Shown here piece after piece: positions 15,951 to 24,182 of a stretch of 64,000 nucleotides of DNA. This DNA comes from Aldehydirespirator sp965203575. Lineage in GTDB: Bacteria > Actinomycetota > Acidimicrobiia > Acidimicrobiales > Aldehydirespiratoraceae. The notes beneath the pieces were generated by a model. It was not told where the DNA came from. It worked only from the letters and a program-made list of their open reading frames with translations, and did not search any database. The stretch lies in contig OZ241894.1 in NCBI GenBank assembly GCA_965203575.1, positions 3,348,001 to 3,412,000 of the forward strand, read 5' to 3'. The translations under genes were made by a program, and so were the position numbers. Within the stretch, counting starts at the first letter, position 1; each line of letters starts with the position of its first letter.

Positions 15951-16891
15951 CACGCGGCCTCTGAGGCGAGCAGAGCGGCGCCGATCGCGCCGGCCTGGCT
16001 GCCGAGCTGCGCCGGGACCACCTGGACCTTCCGCCGGTGGTCGCCGCCGAGCACCAGGCGGTGCGTCCAGGCCTCGATGCCCCGTACCAGCGGCTCACCG
16101 ATGTCGATCAGGCCCCCGGCGATGACCACCACCTCCGGGTCGAGCACGTGCACGAGGTTGGCCACGCCAACCGCCGCCCAGCGGCAGAACTCGTCGAGAA
16201 CGACCAGCGCGTCGGGATCTCCCTTGGCGACCAGGGCGTGGACATGCTCGCCCCTGATGGCGCTCACCGAGCCGGCTTCGGAGACGGCACTGTCGAGGTC
16301 GCCTCTCGCGGCGGCCTGGCGGGCCAGGCGGCCCAGGCCCGTACCGGACGCGTAGTACTCCCATGGGCCGCTGGCGCCCGTGACGTGCTCGGGGCCCGAC
16401 ATCTCAACGGTCATGTGACCCGACTCGCCCGCGAAGCCGTTCCAGCCCCGGTACAGCCTCCCGTCGAACACGAACCCCGTTCCCAGCCCGGTGCCCAGCG
16501 CGACCAGGGCAACATGCCTGCTGCCGCGGCCCGCGCCGTGGAGCGACTCCGCCCAGGCCGCAGCAGTCGCCTCGTTCTCGACCACCACGGGCCGCCGCCA
16601 CTCCGAGCGCAGGCGGCGGCGAAGGTCGAGATCCAGCACGCCGTCGATGTTGGGCGAGTACCTGAGCACCCCGTTGGCGTCGACCAGCCCGGCGATTCCC
16701 ACGCCGACGGCCGAGAACGAGCCGCCGCACTCGTATTCGAGGGCGGCGACCATTCGGATGATCGTGGCGACCAGCGCGTCGCTGTCGGCCGTGGTCGCGT
16801 CGCGCCGCACCGCGACGGGCGTCGTGATGTCGTCGGCGTGAACGGCCACCCCTAGCACCTTGGTGCCGCCGATGTCTAGGCCGCAGAACAT
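15950..16891 (-). CDS. ROK-family sugar kinase (probable glucokinase) lacking the zinc cysteines
   Basis: 313 residues. The N-terminal phosphate loop is FCGLDIGGTKVLGVAV, then VGVGIAGLVDANG, VENEATAAAWAE (catalytic region), ALGTGLGTGFVFDG and FAGESGHMTVE. It would phosphorylate glucose or a related sugar and feed the downstream phosphofructokinase. The ROK zinc site, normally CxCGxxGCxE just after GHMTV, is here GPEHVTGASGPWEYYASG with no Cys, so the structural zinc appears lost while the following E-x-x-x-S-G is kept. The C-terminus (ALLASEAA) runs into the duplicated junction. It is transcribed with pfkA. Confidence 0.85.
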   Translation of the reverse strand: MFCGLDIGGTKVLGVAVHADDITTPVAVRRDATTADSDALVATIIRMVAALEYECGGSFSAVGVGIAGLVDANGVLRYSPNIDGVLDLDLRRRLRSEWRRPVVVENEATAAAWAESLHGAGRGSRHVALVALGTGLGTGFVFDGRLYRGWNGFAGESGHMTVEMSGPEHVTGASGPWEYYASGTGLGRLARQAAARGDLDSAVSEAGSVSAIRGEHVHALVAKGDPDALVVLDEFCRWAAVGVANLVHVLDPEVVVIAGGLIDIGEPLVRGIEAWTHRLVLGGDHRRKVQVVPAQLGSQAGAIGAALLASEAA

Positions 16892-16910
16892 GCCGGTTCG
16901 GGAGTCGGTC

Positions 16911-17381
16911 TCAGGATCCGGCGCCGGCTTCCACGTGAGCCTTCAACTCGTCGAGCGCGGTATGCATGATGCGCGACTCGGCCCGCCGCTTGATGAAGCC
17001 CGGCAGAGGGACGGCGAGCTCGACGGTCAGCTGGTAGGACACCTCGGTGGTGTCGGATTCGCCGGGGACCGCGACGAAGGTGTACTCGCCGTCGAGACGG
17101 GTGGTGGCGTCGCCCCGCTTGAGGCGCCAGGCCAGGCGCAGCGGGTCCGATCCGTAGAAGTACCTGAGCGTGTAGGTCGTAGAGCGGCCCATGGCGGTGA
17201 CCCAGTACTCCACGTCGACGGCGCGGCCGTCCCGATCCCGGCTGAGGATGTGGGCCTTCTTGATGTCGTGGGCCCATACGGGATACTGCTCGAAGTCGAC
17301 CGCCACGTCGAAGCACCGCTCCGGAGAAGCCATGATCGTGGTGCGCTGGGTTGCCTGATCGACCACGTTGGGCACCGCCAT
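16911..17381 (-). CDS. SRPBCC / polyketide cyclase-like protein
   Basis: 156 residues with the SRPBCC (START-like) pattern: an N-terminal strand (QRTTIMASPERCFDVAVDF, then EQYPVWAHDI), a run of antiparallel strands and a long C-terminal helix (FIKRRAESRIMHTALDELKAHVEA). Such folds bind hydrophobic ligands; the ligand here is unknown. In mycobacteria a protein of this type lies close to the pimB' mannosyltransferase gene, and the order here (trpD, glycosyltransferase, SRPBCC, ROK kinase) recalls that region, supporting a conserved envelope-lipid neighbourhood. It lies 19 bases upstream of the ROK gene on the same strand. Confidence 0.75.
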   Translation of the reverse strand: MAVPNVVDQATQRTTIMASPERCFDVAVDFEQYPVWAHDIKKAHILSRDRDGRAVDVEYWVTAMGRSTTYTLRYFYGSDPLRLAWRLKRGDATTRLDGEYTFVAVPGESDTTEVSYQLTVELAVPLPGFIKRRAESRIMHTALDELKAHVEAGAGS

Positions 17382-17462
17382 TTAGAGCCAGCAAGGGACG
17401 CGGCTGTGGGTGTGCCGCGCCGTGACTGACGCTAACAACGTTGCCGGCGGATGCGGCATAGC

Positions 17463-18599
17463 TCAGCCCGACGACGGCTCGACCATGGCGTCGAGGGCGC
17501 GGCCAAGTTGGGCGGCCAGCACGTCGTAGGAGAACTCGGTCTCGGCCCGCCGGCGAGCGGCGTCGCCCATCTCCTTCCGGCGACCGCAGTCGTCCAGGAG
17601 GGCGCCGATGGCGGCCGCCGCGCTCTCCGGCGTGGCCGGATCGAGCACGAACCCCGTCTCGCCGTCGATCACGGCTTCATGGGCGCCGCCGCTTCGGCCG
17701 GCGACCTGTGGGACACCGGCCGCGGCCGCCTCCAGGAAGACGATCCCGAAGCCCTCCTGCTCCAGGCCCCCCCAGCGGGTTCGGCACAGCATGGCGAACA
17801 CGTCGGCGCATCCGTAGAGAGCGGCCAGGTCGTCGTCGCGGAGGCGCCCCAGCAGCTCGACCGGGGCGTCGACGCGGCCGGCCAAGCGGGTCAGGCGGCG
17901 GCGGTCGCGGCCCTTCCCGGCAATGACGACCCTCAGGTCCGGGCGGGTGCCTGCCATCAGGGCAGCTGCTCGCACGAGCGTGTCCATTCCCTTGCGGGGC
18001 ACCAGCCTCGACACGCTCACCACCGTCGGGGCCTCGGGCTGGAGGTGCAGCCGCCTGCGGGCCTCGACCCGTGCGTCGGCGGAACTCGGCTGGAACCGGT
18101 CTACGTCCACGCCGGGAGGGATCACGAACGCCGGCAGCGGCCGGCCCAGGGCTCGTTCGCACTCGCGGGCGGAGTAGCCCCCGGCCGCGATCACCCCCGC
18201 CGCCCCGGCCAGTACCGCCCGCAGCAGCCGTCGCGTGCCCGGGAGACGACCGGGAATGGCGACCTCGGCGCCGTGCACGATCACTGCGTAGGGGTGGTCG
18301 AGGCGCGGTCCGATCAGTCCGGTCGGAAGGGCGGGATCGATCACCACCAGGTCGACGTCGTGGCGATGGGCCAGGCGTCGCACCCTCCGGGTGAGGTGCG
18401 GCCCCGGCAGCAGCCACGGTTCCCGGGATCGGGTCACGGCGAAGGGCTGGGCCGCGTCGAATGCGTCCGCACCCTCATAGGGGGTTGTGTGCACCACGAC
18501 ATCGTCTGCCGGCAGCCGCCGCCACAGCTCCCACAGGTAGCTCTGGATGCCTCCCACCTTGGGCGGGAAGTCATTGGTCACGAGCAGGTGACGGGTCAC
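17463..18599 (-). CDS. GT4-family glycosyltransferase, PimB-like mannosyltransferase
   Basis: 378 residues with the GT-B layout. The N-terminal half opens LLVTNDFPPKVGGIQSYLWEL (acceptor side); the C-terminal half has VVSVSRLVPRKGMDTLVRAA and the donor motif EGFGIVFLEAAAAGVPQVAG followed by GGAHEAV. The opening residues and EGFG...EAAA motif match phosphatidylinositol mannosyltransferases of actinobacteria, which use GDP-mannose (or, for relatives, other sugar nucleotides). Likely role: synthesis of mannosylated phosphoinositides or related glycolipids at the inner membrane face. The start is GTG. Two tandem copies of the dispersed element lie 22-103 bases upstream of the start. Confidence 0.82.
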   Translation of the reverse strand: MTRHLLVTNDFPPKVGGIQSYLWELWRRLPADDVVVHTTPYEGADAFDAAQPFAVTRSREPWLLPGPHLTRRVRRLAHRHDVDLVVIDPALPTGLIGPRLDHPYAVIVHGAEVAIPGRLPGTRRLLRAVLAGAAGVIAAGGYSARECERALGRPLPAFVIPPGVDVDRFQPSSADARVEARRRLHLQPEAPTVVSVSRLVPRKGMDTLVRAAALMAGTRPDLRVVIAGKGRDRRRLTRLAGRVDAPVELLGRLRDDDLAALYGCADVFAMLCRTRWGGLEQEGFGIVFLEAAAAGVPQVAGRSGGAHEAVIDGETGFVLDPATPESAAAAIGALLDDCGRRKEMGDAARRRAETEFSYDVLAAQLGRALDAMVEPSSG

Positions 18600-18621
18600 G
18601 ATGCCGCCGCTCGGCGTGTTT

Positions 18622-18659
18622 CCCGCTCTTGTTCGCTGCGCTCACGGGCCGCTCGGGCC
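18622..18659. repeat. Dispersed 3'-proximal element, copy 2a
   Basis: A consensus copy (CCCGCTCTTGTTCGCTGCGC then TCACGGGCCGCTCGGGCC). It is the first of two copies in tandem between the queG stop and the glycosyltransferase start. Confidence 0.85.
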
Positions 18660-18664
18660 AGCTG

Positions 18665-18702
18665 TCCGCTCTTGTTCGCTGCGCTCACGGGCCGCTCGGG
18701 CC
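18665..18702. repeat. Dispersed 3'-proximal element, copy 2b
   Basis: The second tandem copy, almost identical to 2a, ends 31 bases below the queG stop. The associated short box CCGCTCGGCCTC (18753-18764) lies inside the 3' end of queG, so the element supplies part of the coding sequence. Confidence 0.85.
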
Positions 18703-18732
18703 CAAGGGCCTCGCTCGGTGCCTCGCGGATTC

Positions 18733-19866
18733 CTAGCACCGGTGCGGCCCATCCGCTCGGCCTCTGGGCGGCACTGGCCGCTCCAGTTCGGCCCTCACCA
18801 GTGGATCGTCGGGGTCGCTCAGCGCTTCCAGGCCGAGACCGAGGCGTCGGGCGCACCACACCGCGTGCGCCTGGATGAGCGCATCGGGGTCGCGCAGCGC
18901 TCGGTCGACCGCGGCCCGCACCCGCGGCTCGGAGGGCTCGCCCACGTTGGCCAGCACAACCAGGGCATTGCGGCGCAGGTAGCGGGGCTGACGCCTGGGT
19001 ATGTACCAGCGCCCGTAGGTCGACAGCAGCTCGGAGTCCTCCGAATCCAGCAGATCGAGCACCGGCACCCACGTCCGGTGACCCGGCGGCTCCGGGGCAC
19101 CGGCTCGCCGGCGGACGCGCACCCGGTTCGGTGGGCACACCTCGGAGCAGTCGTCGCAGCCGTAGATGCGGTCTCCCAGCGCGACGCGGTAGTCGGGGTC
19201 GAAGACGCCGTCGGCCTGCACCAGCCAGGCCAGGCAGCGACGGGCGTCCACGGTGCCGGGGGCGACGATCGCGCCGGTCGGGCAGCCGTCCAGGCACTGG
19301 CGGCAGGATCCGCAGCCGTCGGCCACCGGTTCGGGGTCGGCGGCCACGAGCGGGGCGTCGGTCACCACTGCTCCCAGCACGACCAGGCTGCCAAAGCCCG
19401 GCAGCAGGATGTTGGAGTTCTTGCCCCACCAGCCGATGGCGGCTCGATGGGCCGCGGCCCGGTCTACGAGGCCGTTCTCGTCGGCAGACACCACCGCTCT
19501 GTGGCCTTCCACCCGCAGCGCGTCGGCGATGGCCTCCAGGGCGGCTCTCAGCGGGGTGTAGTAGTCCGCCTGCGCGTAGGCGGCCACCCGGGCATAGGGG
19601 CTGCCGTCGTCGGGCCGATCGGAGCTATCGGCGCTGAACTCGAGGGCGCCGACCACAAGTGCGGCTGCGCCCGGCACCAGGCGGTGCGGTTCGGTGGAGC
19701 GCTGCGGGTTGCGGTAGGTGAACTGCATCCCGCCGTGCAGCCCGGCCTGCTTGCGCCGGCGCAGGACCTCGGCGGCATCGGTGAAGGGCTCGGCCCGGCA
19801 GAAGCCGACCGCGCCCAGGCCGGCCCGCCGGCCTATGGCCGCCAGCGTGGAGGTATCGACGCTCAC
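18733..19866 (-). CDS. queG: Epoxyqueuosine reductase
   Basis: 377 residues with both ferredoxin-type clusters of QueG: CGSCRQCLDGCPTGAI and CDDCSEVCPPN. The N-terminal cobalamin-binding part includes GFCRAEPF, YARVAAYAQADYY and a WWGKNSNIL segment. HEAT-like C-terminal helices follow (YLRRNALVVLANVGE). It reduces epoxyqueuosine to queuosine in tRNA using cobalamin and two 4Fe-4S clusters. The last codons (RPVPPRGRADGPHRC) fall in the dispersed element and look extended relative to the family core. The start is GTG. Confidence 0.93.
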   Translation of the reverse strand: MSVDTSTLAAIGRRAGLGAVGFCRAEPFTDAAEVLRRRKQAGLHGGMQFTYRNPQRSTEPHRLVPGAAALVVGALEFSADSSDRPDDGSPYARVAAYAQADYYTPLRAALEAIADALRVEGHRAVVSADENGLVDRAAAHRAAIGWWGKNSNILLPGFGSLVVLGAVVTDAPLVAADPEPVADGCGSCRQCLDGCPTGAIVAPGTVDARRCLAWLVQADGVFDPDYRVALGDRIYGCDDCSEVCPPNRVRVRRRAGAPEPPGHRTWVPVLDLLDSEDSELLSTYGRWYIPRRQPRYLRRNALVVLANVGEPSEPRVRAAVDRALRDPDALIQAHAVWCARRLGLGLEALSDPDDPLVRAELERPVPPRGRADGPHRC

Positions 19867-19930
19867 AGCCCCATGGCTACGAGCGAGCGCGGATCGGTAC
19901 GAGGTCGGTCGCGTCGCAGCGGCGTCATTT

Positions 19931-19968
19931 CCCGCTCATGTTCGCTGCGCTCACGGGCCGCTCGGGCC
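19931..19968. repeat. Dispersed 3'-proximal element, copy 3
   Basis: A consensus copy with one change (CTCATGTTCGCTGCGCTCAC). It lies 48 bases below the trpD stop, and the short box CCGCTCGGCCTC (20005-20016) overlaps that stop codon. Confidence 0.85.
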
Positions 19969-20015
19969 ACGGCCTCGCCCGTATGAGCCGACTTGCGCAT
20001 CTGTCCGCTCGGCCT

Positions 20016-21056
20016 CTAAGAGGTTGACGGCGCGGTCACCTCGTCGAACTTCTTGGCGGCCCGCCCGTCGTCGATGGCCGCTGCGGCTGCCTCCACGCCG
20101 GCCGCGAGGTCGTCCGCCACTCCCGCCACCACCAGGCCCGCGGCTGCGTTGAGCACCACCATGTCGCGTCTGGGCCCGGGCTCACCGGCCAGAATGCTGG
20201 CCAGGATCCGCGCGTTGGCGACCGCGTCGCCGCCCCGCAGTTCGCGCGGCGTTGCCGGGGCGAGCCCCACGTCCGTCGCCTCGATGCGATGCTCGGTCAC
20301 TCTGTCCTCGTTGAGATCGACCACCAGGTTCGGTCCGGTGGTGGTGAACTCATCGAATTGGCCGTCGCCGTGGACCACCAGCGACCGCACGGAACCGGTG
20401 GCCTGCAGCACGGCGGCCATGTCGGGGGCCAGAGATTCCTCAGGCACTCCTATGACCTGGCGCTTCGCATGGCCCGGATGGGACAAGGGGCCCAGCAGGT
20501 TGAAGACCGTTGGTATGCCGACCTGTGACCGCACGCCGGCCACATGGCGCATGGCCGGATGGAAGGTCTTGGCGAAGGCGAATCCGAGCCCCGCGGTGTG
20601 CACCGCTTCGGCTACCTGCTCCGGCGACTGGCCCATGGGCACGCCGATGACCTCGAGCAAGTCGAAGCTGCCCGAGGTGGACGAGGCCTTGACGTTGCCG
20701 TGCTTGCAGACGGTGGCGCCCGCACCGGCGGCTACGAAGCAGGCCATGGTGGAGACGTTCAGGGCGTGGATCTTGCGGCCGGCTGTGCCGCCGGTGCCCA
20801 CGATGTCGATGGCGCCGGTGGGGACGTCCAGGGGTGTGGCGGCGTCGCGCATGGCTCCCACCAGGCCCTGGAGTTCGCCGACGGTGGGACCCTTGATCCG
20901 CAGGGCCACGATGAACGCCGCTACCTGGGCATCGGTCGCCTCGCCCGCGAGTATCGCCCCGAGCGCGGCGCGAGCCTCGCCCACGCCGATGTCCCGGCCT
21001 GCGGCGAGAGTGCCGAGTATCCCGGGCCAGCCGCCGTAGTCGTCGAGCGTGGTCAT
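20016..21056 (-). CDS. trpD: Anthranilate phosphoribosyltransferase
   Basis: 346 residues. Family signatures are DIVGTGGTAGRKIHALNVST (PRPP pyrophosphate loop GTGG), VCKHGNVKASST (KHGN), FNLLGPLSHPG and the N-terminal helical domain. It transfers phosphoribose from PRPP to anthranilate, the second step of tryptophan synthesis. ATG 21056 has an excellent GGAGGAAAGCC ribosome site. No other trp gene adjoins it, although a TrpB-like gene lies 20 kb away. It is divergent from rnpB, with only 57 bases between them for both promoters. Confidence 0.95.
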   Translation of the reverse strand: MTTLDDYGGWPGILGTLAAGRDIGVGEARAALGAILAGEATDAQVAAFIVALRIKGPTVGELQGLVGAMRDAATPLDVPTGAIDIVGTGGTAGRKIHALNVSTMACFVAAGAGATVCKHGNVKASSTSGSFDLLEVIGVPMGQSPEQVAEAVHTAGLGFAFAKTFHPAMRHVAGVRSQVGIPTVFNLLGPLSHPGHAKRQVIGVPEESLAPDMAAVLQATGSVRSLVVHGDGQFDEFTTTGPNLVVDLNEDRVTEHRIEATDVGLAPATPRELRGGDAVANARILASILAGEPGPRRDMVVLNAAAGLVVAGVADDLAAGVEAAAAAIDDGRAAKKFDEVTAPSTS

Positions 21057-21113
21057 GGCTTTCCTCCGAGCGGCGCCGTCGCGTCGCGTCCTCAGGCTAA
21101 CTAGCCTGGAAGC

Positions 21114-21468
<355 letters not shown>

Positions 21469-21491
21469 ACCTCCCCACACCCCCCACCGGC

Positions 21492-23972
21492 TCAGCCGCC
21501 GGTCTGGCAGCCGCCGTCCCTGAACGGGTTGCTGCCGGCGGGCGGGAAACGCTCCGGGTCGAGGGGATAGGTGATCCAGTCGGTGCTGCACAGCCCGCCG
21601 AACTCGTCCTTCAGGTTGGCCAGAGCCGGCAGCGACGGGCCCCTGAGCCATGCCGCCCACAGCTCGGCGCCGTTGGTGACGTTCTCGCGGTACCAGTCCG
21701 GCACCCGGCCGGCCATGCCCTGCAACACGACCCGCTCGGCCTCGGCCGTCGGCTCGCTGCCCTCGGGCACCGTGGGGCACCCCGGTGAGTTGTAGTACGT
21801 GAGCCAGGCGCCGGGCACCATGACATGGGCCACCGTGTCGGCCAGGATCTCGGCGCCGTGAAAGTCTCCATCCGACCAGCAGCCGGGGTGGGTCGCGGCG
21901 AAGTAGAGCTGCACCGCTCCCCACAGCGTGCTCGGCGCCAGACCGGTGTGCAGGTCGAAGACGTGCAGGAGCTCGTGAACGACGCCGTCGGTCGACAACG
22001 AGGTCATGTGCATGTCCTCCGCTCCGCAGCCGAACACGCCGGCCGACGCGTAGCAGTAGGTGAACACTACCCCGCCGAAACCGGATTGGACCGCCTCCGC
22101 CCCGTCGCGAGCGTGGTCCCAGGCGACCCGCAACCACGGGTAGTCGGCCTCCCGCTCCTGCACGAGCGCATCCACCCATGTCCGCAGCAGGTCGGTGGCC
22201 GTGGCCGGGGCCTGGTCGGCCGGAACGGTGACGACCGGCTGTGCACGAGTCGGGACCTGCCGGTGGTCGGTCGTGCCGTCGCCCAGCTGGCCTTCGTCGT
22301 TGGCCCCCCAGCACGATGCCGATCCATCCTCGTGCAACGCGCAGGCGTGAGCGTCGACCGCCGGCTGGTCCGGACTGGCCAGCGCTCCTGAACTGGCCAC
22401 ATCCCCCGGGCTGACGCTCACGGCCACCGCGTCGGCGATGCCCGCGATCCGTGCGGGCGGATAGCGGGCGATCGTCGTGACCAAGCCCTCCGGGTCGATG
22501 CGGATGTTCTCCCCCCAGCACGAGACGCCGCCGTCGCGGTGCAGCGCACAGGCGTTCTCGAATCCGACCGACACCTCCACCGCATCGGTCAGAGTCCCGA
22601 CGCGGATCGCGTCGGCGGGAGTCTGCCCGGTGTGCCAGCAGTAGACCGCTCCGCTGGCACCTGTGGCGCAGTCGTGGCTCCAACCCATCGCCACCGACGT
22701 CATCGCCTCGGGGCCGTCGAACCTCCTGGGGGCGGAGTCGGCTTGGTCGGTGGTGTACCACGAGCCCCAGCATGAGGCCGATCCGTCGCGGTGAACCGCG
22801 CAGTTGTCGTTCGAACCGGCCGTGACGGCCACCACGTCCGACAGGCCGGGAACCCGCCGCGGCGAGTAGCTGGGCCCCGGTGTGCTGGTGCCCAGCTGGC
22901 CGAGGAAGTTGTTTCCCCAGCACGAGACACCGCCATCGCGGTGTGCCGCACAGGTGTGGTACGCCCCCGCGCTCACCGTCACCGCGTCGGTGATGCCCGG
23001 AACCTTCACCGGCAGGTAGTAGTTGTTCGTGTCGCCCTGGCCGAGCTGCCCGTCGCGTCCGGAGCCCCAGCAGGAGATCGTCCCGCCCTCGTGCAGTGCG
23101 CAGGTGTGCAGCTCGGCATCGGGTTCGTAGCTGGAGCTGACCGCGGCCACGTCCTGGAGGCCTGCGAGGGCGAACCGGTCCCGCAGGCCGTCCGCGCCCC
23201 AGCACGACACCCCGCCGTCGAGACGGACTGCGCAGGTGCGGCCCCGGGAGGCCGAGATCAGCGTGTCGTTGCCGCGCGGGCCCTCCTCGATCGAGAACGA
23301 GGTCCGCTCGGCGCGGTCGGCGTCGTAGTTCTCGGCCCGGTGCAGGAAGGTGGCCATCTGGCCCCGGGTGGTGTCTCGGCCGGGGCAGAACACGGTGCGG
23401 TCCGTGCATCCGACCGTTATGCGCGCCCCTGCCAGTCTGGCCACGTAGTCGGAGTACCACTCGTCGGCGGTGACGTCCTCAAAGCCGGCGTCGGGCGCTT
23501 CGGGCAGCCTGTAGGCGCGGGAGATGAAGGCCGCCATCTGGGCCCGGGTCACCCTGCGGTCGGGGCAGAACCCGCTGCCGTCGCCGCAACCCCGGGAGAT
23601 CCCCAGTTCGGCCATGCGCTCTATGAACGGAGCGTGGAAGCCGGCCTCGTCCACGTCGTCGAACCGGCTCTCGGTGACGGGCGGGGGATCCTCGCCGTCG
23701 AGCACCCTCACGGTCCACACGGCCATGGTCTTGCGGTCTATCGGCGCGGAGGGGCAGAAGCCGTCGTCGCACTCGGTGCCTGCGAAGACGCCTCGGGCTG
23801 CCAGTTCTGCCACGGGCACCGCGAAGTAGGCATCGTCGGGAACATCCCCGAACCCTGCGGGCTGCGCGGCAACCGGCCCCGACGGCATCGCCGTCAGCGC
23901 CGCGGCCATCGCGGCGACCGCCGTGGCGGCGACGGCATCCCACCGAGGCAGTCGCTTCATGCGCAGCGCCAT
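21492..23972 (-). CDS. Secreted protein with SLH-like, RCC1-repeat and HELLH domains
   Basis: 826 residues. A signal peptide (VAATAVAAMAAALTAMP...VAAQ) is followed by three SLH-like repeats, each ending FCP plus a T/R-x-Q/K-M-A-x-F/W helix (for example SGFCPDRRVTRAQMAAFISR). About eight RCC1/BNR-type beta-propeller repeats follow (CALHEGGTISCWGSGRDGQLG), each with paired Cys spaced as in disulphide-bonded extracellular forms. The last 220 residues hold VVHELLHVFDLHTG (His666, Glu667, His670), a zinc-metallopeptidase-like motif. It is likely attached to the cell surface. The start is ATG 23972 or ATG 23960; neither has a clear ribosome site. The substrate is unknown. Confidence 0.8.
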   Translation of the reverse strand: MALRMKRLPRWDAVAATAVAAMAAALTAMPSGPVAAQPAGFGDVPDDAYFAVPVAELAARGVFAGTECDDGFCPSAPIDRKTMAVWTVRVLDGEDPPPVTESRFDDVDEAGFHAPFIERMAELGISRGCGDGSGFCPDRRVTRAQMAAFISRAYRLPEAPDAGFEDVTADEWYSDYVARLAGARITVGCTDRTVFCPGRDTTRGQMATFLHRAENYDADRAERTSFSIEEGPRGNDTLISASRGRTCAVRLDGGVSCWGADGLRDRFALAGLQDVAAVSSSYEPDAELHTCALHEGGTISCWGSGRDGQLGQGDTNNYYLPVKVPGITDAVTVSAGAYHTCAAHRDGGVSCWGNNFLGQLGTSTPGPSYSPRRVPGLSDVVAVTAGSNDNCAVHRDGSASCWGSWYTTDQADSAPRRFDGPEAMTSVAMGWSHDCATGASGAVYCWHTGQTPADAIRVGTLTDAVEVSVGFENACALHRDGGVSCWGENIRIDPEGLVTTIARYPPARIAGIADAVAVSVSPGDVASSGALASPDQPAVDAHACALHEDGSASCWGANDEGQLGDGTTDHRQVPTRAQPVVTVPADQAPATATDLLRTWVDALVQEREADYPWLRVAWDHARDGAEAVQSGFGGVVFTYCYASAGVFGCGAEDMHMTSLSTDGVVHELLHVFDLHTGLAPSTLWGAVQLYFAATHPGCWSDGDFHGAEILADTVAHVMVPGAWLTYYNSPGCPTVPEGSEPTAEAERVVLQGMAGRVPDWYRENVTNGAELWAAWLRGPSLPALANLKDEFGGLCSTDWITYPLDPERFPPAGSNPFRDGGCQTGG

Positions 23973-24182
23973 CTGATTGATATGGCCGTCGAAGCTACCA
24001 CTGGTTCCCGAACGGTGTGGGCCCCCTCTTCGACGCCTCTGCCATGCCCGGACTCAACGTTCGCGGCGAGCCGCCTCCGCTCCGCCGCTGGTGCCGTGCC
24101 TGTCGTAGCGCCCGCGTAACGTTGGTGGAGTGACCGCGGCAAGCCGCCGGCAAGAGACCGCAAAGAGATCGAGGAGGCGCGC

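Larger units (their letters stand above)
15865..15978. repeat. Triplicated 38-bp repeat across the ROK/pfkA junction
   Basis: Three tandem 38-bp copies, nearly identical, each containing GACTCGCATCACGCGGCC. The unit holds the last codons and stop of the ROK gene plus the first codons of pfkA. Confidence 0.95.
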
